Shown piece by piece: positions 1 to 6,831 of a DNA stretch of 20,539 nucleotides. A model generated the notes under the pieces. The model was not told where the DNA came from. It made no database searches and was given only the letters and a program-made list of their open reading frames with translations. A program made the position numbers and the translations under genes. Positions within the stretch are counted from its first letter, which is position 1, and each line of letters starts with the position of its first letter. The DNA comes from Caulobacter sp. (GTDB lineage Bacteria; Pseudomonadota; Alphaproteobacteria; Caulobacterales; Caulobacteraceae): positions 1 through 20,539 of the forward strand of contig JACMOF010000537.1 of the NCBI GenBank assembly GCA_014378155.1, written 5' to 3'.

Positions 1-25
1 CGACATCCCGTCGCGGGCGGTTTTT
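1..25 (+). terminator. Rho-independent terminator, cut by left edge
   Basis: Bases 1-4 (CGAC) pair with 10-13 (GTCG) around the loop ATCCC. The right arm continues as CGGGCGG (14-20) and is followed by TTTTT (21-25). The partner CCGCCCG would lie just outside the window. This is therefore the 3' half of a terminator for a plus-strand gene to the left. Confidence 0.6.
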
Positions 26-65
26 CTTTGCGTCGCAAGGCCTTGCTTGAACAAGGAAAACGCCC

Positions 66-106
66 ATCGTCCGTAGGCGGAATTCATCAGGGTTCGGACG
101 ATTTTT
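66..106 (+). terminator. possible second Rho-independent terminator
   Basis: ATCGTCCG (66-73) is perfectly complementary to CGGACGAT (95-102), with a 21-nt loop and a T-run at 102-106. It may be a back-up terminator for the upstream gene or the 3' end of a small RNA lying between about 26 and 106. The loop is long for a terminator, so confidence is moderate. I see no gene in 107-244. Confidence 0.4.
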
Positions 107-244
107 CTTGCGTCTCGACCAGTCTGGGGCATGCTTGACGACGACGCGCTGACGACTGGGAGGGGGCAAGCCCCTGTGAGCCGCGCGCGTCTCCTGGTCC
201 AACGGCCTGTCTTGTTTTTCAAGCGAAGTCTGGGAGACGCCGCC

Positions 245-367
245 ATGAACGTATCGAAGATGAACCACGCCATGCTGTCCTTCGCCCTGCTGGGCGGGAT
301 GCTCGTCGGCGGGAGACCCGCGCTCAAGCCGACGGCTCAGCCGTCAAAGGCGTCGGAGCGGAAATAG
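245..367 (+). CDS. hypothetical 40-residue protein
   Basis: A short ORF starts with ATG at 245, eight bases after a GGGAG ribosome-binding-like sequence (232-236). It encodes about 40 residues with one hydrophobic segment (roughly residues 8-22, AMLSFALLGGMLVGG) and a Lys/Pro-rich tail. This could be a small membrane or secreted peptide. I recognise no family. The frame stays open upstream to 131, but nothing supports the earlier start. It ends immediately before the terminator of the convergent gene. It may be a chance ORF. Confidence 0.3.
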   Translation: MNVSKMNHAMLSFALLGGMLVGGRPALKPTAQPSKASERK

Positions 368-370
368 GAA

Positions 371-403
371 AAAAAAGGGGCGGTCCGCTGTGCGGGCCGC
401 CCC
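371..403 (-). terminator. Rho-independent terminator of the minus-strand small secreted protein gene
   Basis: The arms GGGGCGGTCCGC (377-388) and GCGGGCCGCCCC (392-403) pair over 12 bp with one imperfect pair and a 3-nt loop. On the minus strand the hairpin is followed by a U-run (A-run at 369-376 on the plus strand). It lies 24 bp after the stop codon at 427, so it terminates transcription of the 427-726 gene. Confidence 0.75.
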
Positions 404-426
404 TTCCTGTCGTCAATGTCCAAGTC

Positions 427-726
427 CTAGGACTTGGCGGCCGTGTTGCAGTCGGCGAGGCCGGCGGCGTCCAGCTCTTCGCCGCGATAGTTGAAGGTCG
501 TGATCGCGCCAAGTTCCGCCGCGACCTTGCGGCAGGCGCGCCCGATCGGAAGCGACTTGACTGCGGGCGCGGCGCAGACGTCACCGGTGCAGCGCCAGGC
601 GGCGCCGTCCAGGATCAAGGTCGGAGCCTTGGATGGGGCCTTGAGCTTGAGGACCGCTCCCTCGGCCGCCAAGGCGGCGGACGACATGGCGGAAGCCGCG
701 ACAAGCGCGGCGACAAAAAGACGCAT
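427..726 (-). CDS. small secreted four-cysteine protein of unknown function
   Basis: This 99-residue protein has a clear Sec signal peptide (MRLFVAALVAASAMSSAALA, cleavage near residue 21), so the mature part should be periplasmic or extracellular. The mature chain carries W-x-C-x4-C (C46, C51), then C65 and C93, which could form two disulfides. The segment around residues 58-93 (RACRKVAAELG..., then LADCN) is reminiscent of uncharacterised small secreted proteins found in Caulobacterales and related groups; the function is unknown. A hairpin lies in the leader (GGCCGAC 747-753 with GTCGGCC 762-768), between this gene and the LOG gene upstream. The Rho-independent terminator at 371-403 follows the stop. 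The 68-bp gap from the LOG gene allows cotranscription. Confidence 0.75.
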   Translation of the reverse strand: MRLFVAALVAASAMSSAALAAEGAVLKLKAPSKAPTLILDGAAWRCTGDVCAAPAVKSLPIGRACRKVAAELGAITTFNYRGEELDAAGLADCNTAAKS

Positions 727-794
727 GATGGTTTCCTATATCCCCAGGCCGACAAGGGGAGGTCGGCCCATCTCAGGTTCGTTTTTTTTCGCTA

Positions 795-1427
795 CTAAGT
801 CAAGAAGCGGAGCGTGTCCGAAACGTTTGTTTGCCTGGTTTCCAAGCTCCAGGCCAGTAGGGTTGGCGTTACATCGCTGGCCTTTTCAACGGACCGCCAG
901 CAATCGGCCAGGCTGGGCGGGGTCAAACCCTCGTCGATGGTGTGCTGCAGCAGGGCGAACAAGGGGTCCCAGAAGCCGCGTGGGTTGTGAAACATGATCG
1001 GCTTGGCGTGCAGGTCTAGCCGTCGCCATGACAGGAGCTCGATGATTTCCTCCAGCGTGCCGATCCCGCCGGGCAGCACCACGAAGGCGTCGGAACGCTC
1101 GAACATCATCATCTTGCGCTCGTGCATCGAGGTGACGATCACGGTCTCGACGTCGTCGAACGGCTGCTCACGGCCGCGCAGAAAGTCCGGGATGATGCCA
1201 AGGACCTTGCCCCCCGCAGCATGAGCCCCGCGCGCCGTGGCGCCCATCAGGCCCACGCCGCCGCCGCCATAGACCAGCTTCAGCCCGGCCCTGGCGAAAT
1301 CGCCGCCAATTTCGAAGGCCGCGTTCAGAAAAGCGGGATCGGCCGTGTTCGACGACCCGCAGTAGACGCAGACGGACGTCAGCGCGCTGGCGCCGGGGCT
1401 GCTTTGCTCGCTGGACAGGTCGGGCAT
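795..1427 (-). CDS. LOG-family protein (TIGR00730), probable cytokinin riboside 5'-monophosphate phosphoribohydrolase
   Basis: This 210-residue Rossmann-fold protein belongs to the LOG family, long misannotated as lysine decarboxylase. Family members hydrolyse nucleoside 5'-monophosphates such as AMP or cytokinin ribotides, releasing base and ribose 5-phosphate in the cytoplasm. Visible hallmarks are VCVYCGSS (19-26), VYGGGGVGLMG (52-62), HERK (102-105) and the signature PGGIGTLEE (119-127), which bind phosphate and carry the catalytic Arg/Glu. The ATG at 1427 was chosen because a TGGAG ribosome-binding sequence sits upstream and the family N-terminus starts shortly after. The frame remains open to 1835, but that extension has no family similarity and overlaps the divergent lipoprotein gene. 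The start region is divergent from that lipoprotein gene. Substrate preference cannot be told from sequence. Confidence 0.9.
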   Translation of the reverse strand: MPDLSSEQSSPGASALTSVCVYCGSSNTADPAFLNAAFEIGGDFARAGLKLVYGGGGVGLMGATARGAHAAGGKVLGIIPDFLRGREQPFDDVETVIVTSMHERKMMMFERSDAFVVLPGGIGTLEEIIELLSWRRLDLHAKPIMFHNPRGFWDPLFALLQHTIDEGLTPPSLADCWRSVEKASDVTPTLLAWSLETRQTNVSDTLRFLT

Positions 1428-1544
1428 CGTCGTCCACTCCAGGAAAAATAAACAGCGGGCCGGTTCTTGTGGACAAGCGCGGCGCGCCGCACGTGAACAC
1501 CCAGGAAATTGGCCGGCGGGGCGTCGTCGGTCGTTGGATACGCC

Positions 1545-2360
1545 ATGATCAGGATTCGCAAGATCGGTTTCAAGTCGGCCATGCTCCTGGCTGTGGCCGC
1601 GGCCCTGGCTTTGGGAGCCTGTGATGGCGGCGAAGGCTGGCGGCATGCTCCGGCCGCGACTGACGCCGAGCAAGCCTCGCCCCAGGCCGACTATCTCAAG
1701 CCGCCGGAGGTTCTTTCTGCGGCCCGTCAGGCCGACGGCGTGGTGCTGTCGGGTCAGGCGGCTCCAAGGTCCAGCGTGCGGCTGGGCGCGCCGACCGGTG
1801 AAGCCCTGTTGGGTCAGGCTGACGAGGCCGGCCATTGGCGCTTGCTGGCCCCTCAGGCCGCAGAGCCTAGGCTCTACGGCCTGTCGATGACCCTGCAGGG
1901 GCGCACAGTGCAGGCCCAGGGCTATCTGATGGTGACCCCCGGCGGCTTGGCCGTGCTGCTGCGGGCCGGGGCGGGGGCGGAGGTCCTGGCCCAGACCTCG
2001 CCGTCGCCACGCATTCTGGCCGTCGACTACGACCGCAGCGGCGGAGGCGTGATCTCCGGTGTCGCCATGCCCGGCGCAGGGCTGGGCGTCCGCGTTGATC
2101 GCACCACGCGTGGTGAGGGCAAGGCTGACGAGGCAGGCCGGTTCGCCCTATCGCTCAACCAGGCCTTGGGAGCTGGCGCCCGTACGATCCAGGTCGCCGG
2201 CGAGGGGGGGGAGCAACAGATCGTTCTCGAGGTGAGCCCACCCCAGCCGCCGTCGGGCGGTCCCGTGCGGTCGACCCTCACGCCGCGAGGCTGGCGTGTC
2301 GATTGGATCACGCCGGGCGGCGGCGTGCAGACCACGCAATTGCTGGAAGGCGCCCAGTGA
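1545..2360 (+). CDS. putative lipoprotein with two Ig-like repeats
   Basis: The 271-residue product begins with a lipoprotein signal: basic n-region, hydrophobic segment and lipobox LGAC with C26 as the lipidation site, followed by Asp. The mature part appears to hold two Ig-like repeats with the pattern 'GvisGxAxPgaxxxVrv... aDeaGxwxL', about residues 55-95 and 165-210, as seen in bacterial Ig-like surface modules. I recognise no specific family. ATG at 1545 is preferred over an in-frame TTG at 1509 because it gives a proper signal peptide. The stop overlaps the GTG start of the downstream ABC exporter, so the two are translationally coupled. The protein may be a periplasmic partner of that exporter, which is inference. 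Confidence 0.7.
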   Translation: MIRIRKIGFKSAMLLAVAAALALGACDGGEGWRHAPAATDAEQASPQADYLKPPEVLSAARQADGVVLSGQAAPRSSVRLGAPTGEALLGQADEAGHWRLLAPQAAEPRLYGLSMTLQGRTVQAQGYLMVTPGGLAVLLRAGAGAEVLAQTSPSPRILAVDYDRSGGGVISGVAMPGAGLGVRVDRTTRGEGKADEAGRFALSLNQALGAGARTIQVAGEGGEQQIVLEVSPPQPPSGGPVRSTLTPRGWRVDWITPGGGVQTTQLLEGAQ

Positions 2361-4213
2361 GAGGCATGGCGCGCGGCGGCGCGGCCGTCTCTGGCGCGGT
2401 CTCGGCCCCGGACGTCAAGCCCAACGGCTGGAAGGCCCTCACCGACCTCGCCCGCCTCGTCATGCGCTCCGAGGCGCCTGGCCTGCGCTGGCGCGTGACC
2501 GTCGCCCTGGCCTTCACCTTCGTCGGCAAGTTCCTGGGCGTGATCGCCCCCTTGCTGCTGGGCAAGGCCGTCAATGAGCTGAGCCAGGGCAAGACCGCCG
2601 CCGCGCAGGTCAGCTTCGCCTTCGCGGGCCTGGCTGGCGGCTGGGCCTTGATCCGGTTCATCGCCGCCGCCGCGCCCCAGGCCCGTGATGCAGTGTTCAC
2701 GCCAGTCGCCCAGGCGGCCCAGACTCGGGCGGCGGTCGAGACCTTCGCCCACGCCCTGTCGCTGTCGATCGACTTCCACCAGACCAAGCGCACGGGCTCG
2801 CTGTCGCGGGTGATCGATCGCGGGGCGCGGTCGATGGACTTCCTGCTGCGCGGCCTGGTGTTCAACATCGCGCCCACCGCCGTCGAACTGATCATGGCTG
2901 CCGTCGTGCTGGCCAAGGCCTATGACTGGCGCTTCGCCCTGACGGCGGTGGTCACTGTGGTGATCTATGGCGTGATCACCTTCTCGATCTCCGACTGGCG
3001 CATCGGTCATCGCCGCGTGATGAACGAGGCCGACGCCGAGGCCGCCGGCCGGGCCGTCGACGCCTTGCTGAACTACGAGACGGTCAAGGCCTTCGGGGCT
3101 GAGGACCGGGCGGTGGCCGGCTATGACAACGCCCTGCGCACCTATGGCGAGGCCAATATCAAGGCGACCAACTCGCTGACCCTGCTGAACGTCATCCAGT
3201 CGGCGGTGATGAGCCTGGGTCTGGGCGTCATGGCCATCCTGGCTGGCAGCGAGGCCGCACATGGCGACATCGGCCCGGGCGACGTCACAGCCGCAGTGCT
3301 GATCCTGGTCAATCTGTATGGCCCGCTGAACATCCTGGGTTTCGCCTACCGCGAGATCCGCCAGTCGTTCATTGATATGGAAGCCATGCTCGAGCTGCGC
3401 CGCGCCCAGCCGGACGTGGCCGATGCCGCCGACGCCATCGACCTGCCGCCGCCCGCCGACAGACGGGGCGGGGCGGTGGCCTTCGAAGGCGTGTCCTTCC
3501 GCCATGGACAGCGCTCCGAGGGGCTGCAGACCGTGACCTTCGCCGCCGAACCCGGCACGACGGTGGCTATCGTCGGTCCATCGGGGGCAGGCAAGACCAC
3601 CATGGTGCGTCTGGCCCTGCGGATGATCGACCCCCAGGCTGGGCGCGTCACCCTGGATGGCCATGACTTGAAAGCGCTGAAACAAACCTCCCTGCGCCGC
3701 GCCGTCGCCCTGGTGCCGCAGGATGTGGCCCTGTTCAACGACACCCTGATGGCCAACATCGCCTTTGCCCGTCCCGAGGCGTCTGAGGCCGACGTCTGGG
3801 CCGCCGCCGAGGCGGCCGAGCTGGGCGAGTTCATTCGAGGTCTACCCGAAGGCATGGAGACCAAGGTCGGCGAGCGCGGCCTGAAGCTGTCGGGCGGCGA
3901 GCGGCAGCGGGTCGGGATCGCCCGGGCCCTGCTGGCCGACCCGCGGGTATTGATCCTCGATGAGGCGACCAGCGCCCTGGACAGCCGCACCGAGGCGGCG
4001 ATTCAGGCCACGCTCCGCAAAGCCAGGGCCGGGCGCACGACCTTGGTGGTGGCCCACCGCCTGTCAACCATCGCCGACGCCGACGAGATCATCGTCCTAC
4101 GCCGAGGCAGGGTGGTCGAGCGCGGCGCGCACGCAACTCTGCTAGACGCTGGCGGCGAATACGCGGCGTTGTGGCGCAGGCAGACCCGAGAGAAACCGGT
4201 TGCGGCGGAGTAG
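2357..4213 (+). CDS. Atm1/HMT1-type ABC exporter, fused membrane and ATPase domains
   Basis: This 618-residue half-transporter should act as an inner-membrane homodimer. Residues 45-345 form the six-helix ABC exporter domain. The stretch FHQTKRTGSLSRVIDRG (140-156) followed by DFLLRGLVFNIAPT is characteristic of the Atm1/ABCB7 group, whose bacterial members export glutathione conjugates and confer heavy-metal tolerance. The nucleotide-binding domain has Walker A GPSGAGKT (407-414), Q-loop Q455, signature LSGGERQR (511-518), Walker B VLILDE (531-536) and H-loop H567, so it should be active. The usual aromatic A-loop residue seems to be replaced by His (FRH, about 383). GTG at 2357 has GGAAGG 7 bp upstream and overlaps the lipoprotein stop (GTGA). 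ATG at 2366 is an alternative start. The substrate is inferred from the subfamily only. Confidence 0.92.
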   Translation: MRGMARGGAAVSGAVSAPDVKPNGWKALTDLARLVMRSEAPGLRWRVTVALAFTFVGKFLGVIAPLLLGKAVNELSQGKTAAAQVSFAFAGLAGGWALIRFIAAAAPQARDAVFTPVAQAAQTRAAVETFAHALSLSIDFHQTKRTGSLSRVIDRGARSMDFLLRGLVFNIAPTAVELIMAAVVLAKAYDWRFALTAVVTVVIYGVITFSISDWRIGHRRVMNEADAEAAGRAVDALLNYETVKAFGAEDRAVAGYDNALRTYGEANIKATNSLTLLNVIQSAVMSLGLGVMAILAGSEAAHGDIGPGDVTAAVLILVNLYGPLNILGFAYREIRQSFIDMEAMLELRRAQPDVADAADAIDLPPPADRRGGAVAFEGVSFRHGQRSEGLQTVTFAAEPGTTVAIVGPSGAGKTTMVRLALRMIDPQAGRVTLDGHDLKALKQTSLRRAVALVPQDVALFNDTLMANIAFARPEASEADVWAAAEAAELGEFIRGLPEGMETKVGERGLKLSGGERQRVGIARALLADPRVLILDEATSALDSRTEAAIQATLRKARAGRTTLVVAHRLSTIADADEIIVLRRGRVVERGAHATLLDAGGEYAALWRRQTREKPVAAE

Positions 4214-4221
4214 CCGCGTCA

Positions 4222-4260
4222 TTGACTCGGCCGTCCGCCAAGCTAGAACGAATGTAGAAC
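4222..4260 (+). promoter_or_regulatory. LexA-box promoter (SOS)
   Basis: GAAC (4246-4249), seven bases, GAAC (4257-4260) is, on the other strand, GTTC-N7-GTTC, the established alphaproteobacterial LexA operator. It overlaps the expected -10 position (TAGAAC 4244-4249), 16 bp after a good -35 (TTGACT 4222-4227), which is a typical repressing geometry. The only gene it can serve on the plus strand is the small ORF at 4265. The ABC exporter upstream runs toward it and ends at 4213. Confidence 0.7.
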
Positions 4261-4264
4261 AAAA

Positions 4265-4462
4265 ATGGCGGTTACTGTGATGCTGACGCGCAAGATCGAT
4301 CGGGCTCTCGACGCCATGGCCGCGTGTCAGGATCGCGTGCCCGCCCTGCGCGAAATTTATCGCGCCGACAGCCCGGAGAGCTTGGCGCTGGCCAGCCTGC
4401 TGGAGGCCGTGGAGCGCGCCCAACGTGTCCTGCAGGGCGACACAGCCTCGACGGCGGGCTAG
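4265..4462 (+). CDS. small predicted SOS-regulated protein, unknown function
   Basis: The 65-residue ORF encodes a mostly helical, soluble protein (MLTRKIDRALDAMAACQDRV... SLLEAVERAQRVLQ). I recognise no family and see no membrane segment, unlike the known Caulobacter SOS division inhibitor SidA. The ATG at 4265 lies only 5 bp after the LexA box and would give a very short leader. ATG at 4280 (60 residues, starting MLTRKID) is an equally possible start. The promoter with its LexA operator suggests induction by DNA damage. The stop codon TAG (4460-4462) is the first three bases of the palindromic repeat at 4460, so the repeat may have set the present C-terminus. That the ORF is coding rests on its position behind the operator. 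Confidence 0.55.
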   Translation: MAVTVMLTRKIDRALDAMAACQDRVPALREIYRADSPESLALASLLEAVERAQRVLQGDTASTAG

Positions 4463-4529
4463 AGCATTTTTCGAGCGAAGCGGTTTCGGTTCGCGTGAAG
4501 AAAAATGCGTCAAAACAAAAGGTTAGAGC
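4460..4529 (+). repeat. alphaproteobacterial palindromic intergenic repeat
   Basis: The unit is bounded by direct TAGAGC copies (4460-4465 and 4524-4529). It contains the inverted repeat GCATTTTTC (4464-4472) / GAAAAATGC (4500-4508), an inner GCGAA/TTCGC stem, and the tail GTCAAAACAAAA. I recognise this layout from abundant intergenic repeats in Rhizobiales and Caulobacterales genomes. It folds into a hairpin in RNA or single-stranded DNA. Confidence 0.65.
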
Positions 4530-4564
4530 TCCCGACCTGACGCAGTCAGCCCGGGAGCTCTAAC
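4522..4564. repeat. perfect 13-bp inverted repeat, strong hairpin
   Basis: GTTAGAGCTCCCG (4522-4534) and CGGGAGCTCTAAC (4552-4564) are exact reverse complements. The 17-nt centre holds a further CTGAC/GTCAG stem (4537-4541 and 4545-4549). It overlaps the end of the preceding repeat. No T-run follows on either strand, so it is not a classical Rho-independent terminator. It may end or stabilise the small SOS transcript. Confidence 0.6.
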
Positions 4565-4644
4565 GGGTCACAATTGTGGGGTGCGAGACCGGCGCCGCCC
4601 GCTGTAGTCTCAAACCCAGCCCCATTCGAGCTTAGGAGCCGCCC

Positions 4645-5082
4645 TTGCGCTATCTTCACACCATGGTCCGCGTGAAAGACCTCGACGCCTCGCTGCGCTT
4701 CTATGTCGACGGCCTGGGCCTGACCGAAATGTACCGGATGGAGAATGACAAGGGCCGCTTTACCCTGGTGTTCCTCGTCGCGCCTGAGGACGTCGAACTG
4801 GCCAAGGAGCGCCGCGCGCCTCTGGTCGAGTTGACCTATAATTGGGATCCCGAAGATTATGACGGCGGCCGCAATTTCGGCCACCTGGCCTACCGCGTCG
4901 ATGACATCTACGAAACTTGCCAGCGGCTGATGGACATGGGCGTGACGATCAACCGTCCGCCGCGTGACGGCCACATGGCTTTCGTCCGCTCGCCCGACAA
5001 TATCTCGGTGGAGCTGCTGCAGGATGGCAATCTGGATGCCGTCGAACCCTGGGCCTCGATGCCTAATACCGGGGCTTGGTAG
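4645..5082 (+). CDS. gloA: lactoylglutathione lyase (glyoxalase I)
   Basis: The 145-residue protein matches glyoxalase I along its length, starting MRYLHTMVRVKDLDASLRFY. It converts the hemithioacetal of methylglyoxal and glutathione into S-lactoylglutathione in the cytoplasm. The four metal ligands of the family are present: H5, E62 (in VELTYNW), H80 (in GHLAYRV) and E123 (in SVELLQ). This is the short, E. coli-like class, usually Ni/Co-activated. The start is TTG at 4645, six bases after TAGGAG. No ATG fits the conserved N-terminus. A 10-bp palindrome CACAATTGTG (4569-4578) lies upstream; its meaning is unclear. The gene converges on the minus-strand gene ending at 5088 with a 5-bp gap. Confidence 0.95.
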   Translation: MRYLHTMVRVKDLDASLRFYVDGLGLTEMYRMENDKGRFTLVFLVAPEDVELAKERRAPLVELTYNWDPEDYDGGRNFGHLAYRVDDIYETCQRLMDMGVTINRPPRDGHMAFVRSPDNISVELLQDGNLDAVEPWASMPNTGAW

Positions 5083-5087
5083 GCGGC

Positions 5088-5519
5088 TTAAACGAGTTTG
5101 GTTCGCAATTCTGGCGGCGCGAACGTCGCGGCCAGGGCTTCCAGTCGCTGAGCAGGATCGTCGATGATCGCCAGCCAGGCCAAGCGCGCCAGTTCCAGCT
5201 TGTAGATCGTCGCATAGCCGGTCGAGAACGGTGACGGCGTGCTGCCAGGCGGTTCAGCGGCCTTGGCGTTCAGCAGGCGCTGGCGGGCGAGGATGGCCGG
5301 GCGGTCGATCAGTACCTGACCGTCACCTCCGGCGACCCAGCTATCGACCACGGCCGAGGCGGCCACGGCGTAATAGACCATGACGGGAAGGGCGCGTTTC
5401 TGCGGCGCCGGCTCGGCGATCATGGTCGGCTTGGCGCTGGCGGGGTCGATGATCTTGAAAGCCAGCGCCGCTCCGCCCCGTTGCAGGACGGTCTTCCAAT
5501 GATCGTTGGACTCACTCAT
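5088..5519 (-). CDS. conserved-looking hypothetical protein, 143 aa
   Basis: A soluble protein of 143 residues starts at ATG 5519 (MSESNDHWKTVLQRGG...). An upstream in-frame start at 5570 would run into the inverted repeat and is less likely. The body is Ala/Leu-rich with a stretch of small and hydrophobic residues (VMVYYAVAASAVVDSWVAGG, about 47-66) that is too polar at its ends to be a sure membrane helix. I recognise no domain. It lies downstream of the ene-reductase gene on the same strand, but a large inverted repeat (5530-5586) separates them. Only weak ribosome-binding sequence is visible. Confidence 0.6.
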   Translation of the reverse strand: MSESNDHWKTVLQRGGAALAFKIIDPASAKPTMIAEPAPQKRALPVMVYYAVAASAVVDSWVAGGDGQVLIDRPAILARQRLLNAKAAEPPGSTPSPFSTGYATIYKLELARLAWLAIIDDPAQRLEALAATFAPPELRTKLV

Positions 5520-5529
5520 GGTTAAGCCT

Positions 5530-5586
5530 GTATCCGCTGTGCGCCGCGCGGTGAAGACCCAACGCGGCAAATGGCACAGCGGATAC
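5530..5586. repeat. large two-part inverted repeat between nemA-like gene and the next gene
   Basis: GTATCCGCTGTGC (5530-5542) and GCACAGCGGATAC (5574-5586) are exact reverse complements over 13 bp. Inside, GCCGCG (5543-5548) pairs with CGCGGC (5563-5568), giving a near-continuous long hairpin. No T-run follows on either strand. In the minus-strand transcript it falls after the ene-reductase stop and ends 10 nt before the next start codon, so it could act as a processing or stability element or control that start. Confidence 0.55.
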
Positions 5587-5619
5587 GGACTCAGTCGGAA
5601 ATCTTCGGAGCGCTTGTCG

Positions 5620-6696
5620 CTACTCCGCCGCCACCGTCTCGCGAGCCGTCAGGGCCGGGTAGTCGGTGTAGCCCTTGGCGCCAGGGCCATAGAAGGTCGT
5701 AGGGTCCGGCGCATTGAGCGCGGCGCCGGCCTTGAGGCGCTCGACCAGGTCCGGATTGGCGATATAGGCCTTGCCGAAGGCCACGGCGTCGGCCGCGCCG
5801 GTATCCAGAGCCGTCTGGGCGGTCTCGGCGGTGAACTGCTCGTTGGCGATATAGACGCCGCCGAACTTGGCCCGCAGATCCATGCCCAGGCTGTCTGGGC
5901 CCGAATATTCTCGGGCACAGAGGAAGGCGATGCCGCGCTTGCCCAGTTCGGTGGCGATGTAACCAAATGTAGCGGCGAGATCGCTGTCGCCCATCGAATG
6001 GGCGTCGGCGCGCGGGGCCAGGTGGACGCCCACGCGACCCGGGCCAAAGACCGAGACGGCGGCGTCGGTGGCGTCTAGCAGCAGGCGCGCGCGGTTTTCG
6101 ATCGAGCCGCCGTATTGGTCGGTGCGCTGGTTGGAGCCGTCCTGCAGGAATTGGTCGAGCAGATAGCCATTGGCGCCGTGCAGTTCCACGCCGTCAAAAC
6201 CAGCGTCCTTGGCGTTCTGGGCGCCGAGGCGGAAGGCCTCGACCACGCCGGCGACTTCCTCGGTTTCGAGGGCGCGCGGCGTGGGATAGGGACGCTCGGG
6301 GCGCAGTAGGCTGACATGACCGTTGGCGGGCAGGGCGCTAGGGCCGACCGGCGCGGCGCCGTCGTGGAACGAGGGATCGGAGACCCGGCCGACGTGCCAA
6401 ATCTGCATGAAGATCCGACCACCCTTGTCATGCACGGCCTTGGTGATCAGCTTCCAGCCCTCAACCTGTTCCTTGGACCAGATGCCGGGCACGCCTTGAT
6501 AGCCAACGCCTTGGGGCGAAACCGGCACGCCCTCGCTGATCAGCAGGCCGGCGGAAGCGCGCTGGGCGTAATATTCAGCCATCAGGGTGTTGGGGATCTG
6601 GCTGTCGCCGGCCCTTAGCCGGGTGAGCGGGGCCATCACGATACGATTGGGCAGGTCGAGGTCGCCGAGGCGAAGCGGGTCGAACAGTGTGGGCAT
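5620..6696 (-). CDS. nemA: Old Yellow Enzyme family alkene reductase (N-ethylmaleimide reductase type)
   Basis: The 358-residue FMN-dependent TIM-barrel enzyme should reduce activated C=C bonds of enones, maleimides or nitro compounds with NAD(P)H in the cytoplasm. Family hallmarks are MPTLFDPLRLGDLDLPNRIVMAPLTR at the N-terminus with FMN-contacting T25, Q98 in FMQIWHVGR, the substrate-binding pair H173/N176 in ELHGANGYLLDQFLQ, the segment RTDQYGGSIENR (191-202) and the C-terminal GKAYIANPDL (308-317). ATG at 6696 has AGGGA upstream and matches the family start; the 21 extra residues from 6759 do not. It is the likely detoxification neighbour of glyoxalase I, though on the opposite strand. 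The exact substrate is unknown, so the symbol refers to family type. Confidence 0.93.
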   Translation of the reverse strand: MPTLFDPLRLGDLDLPNRIVMAPLTRLRAGDSQIPNTLMAEYYAQRASAGLLISEGVPVSPQGVGYQGVPGIWSKEQVEGWKLITKAVHDKGGRIFMQIWHVGRVSDPSFHDGAAPVGPSALPANGHVSLLRPERPYPTPRALETEEVAGVVEAFRLGAQNAKDAGFDGVELHGANGYLLDQFLQDGSNQRTDQYGGSIENRARLLLDATDAAVSVFGPGRVGVHLAPRADAHSMGDSDLAATFGYIATELGKRGIAFLCAREYSGPDSLGMDLRAKFGGVYIANEQFTAETAQTALDTGAADAVAFGKAYIANPDLVERLKAGAALNAPDPTTFYGPGAKGYTDYPALTARETVAAE

Positions 6697-6831
6697 GGAA
6701 GCAGTCCCTGAAGGGGTCGCCGACGACCGCGTCGGCGTCCAGCTTATCTGGAGCGTCACGATGGGATCGCAACTGTCACAGGGGCTGATTTTATTCTGCG
6801 GGTCGCCGCAGGGAATCTGAACGGGCCATAC

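Noticed and set aside
165..176. GGGGC-AA-GCCCC hairpin as part of a small RNA or riboswitch
   Set aside because: Only a 5-bp stem with a 2-nt loop; no conserved RNA family could be recognised in 107-244.
1466..1477. CTTGTGGACAAG near-palindrome in the LOG/lipoprotein divergent region
   Set aside because: Only 5-bp arms and a single copy; not enough to call an operator.
2027..3685. Minus-strand open frame of 552 codons opposite the lipoprotein and ABC exporter
   Set aside because: Opposes two well-supported genes and reads as repetitive shadow sequence; no start context.
4569..4578. CACAATTGTG palindrome upstream of gloA
   Set aside because: Short, single copy, no identifiable regulator; mentioned only in the gloA entry.
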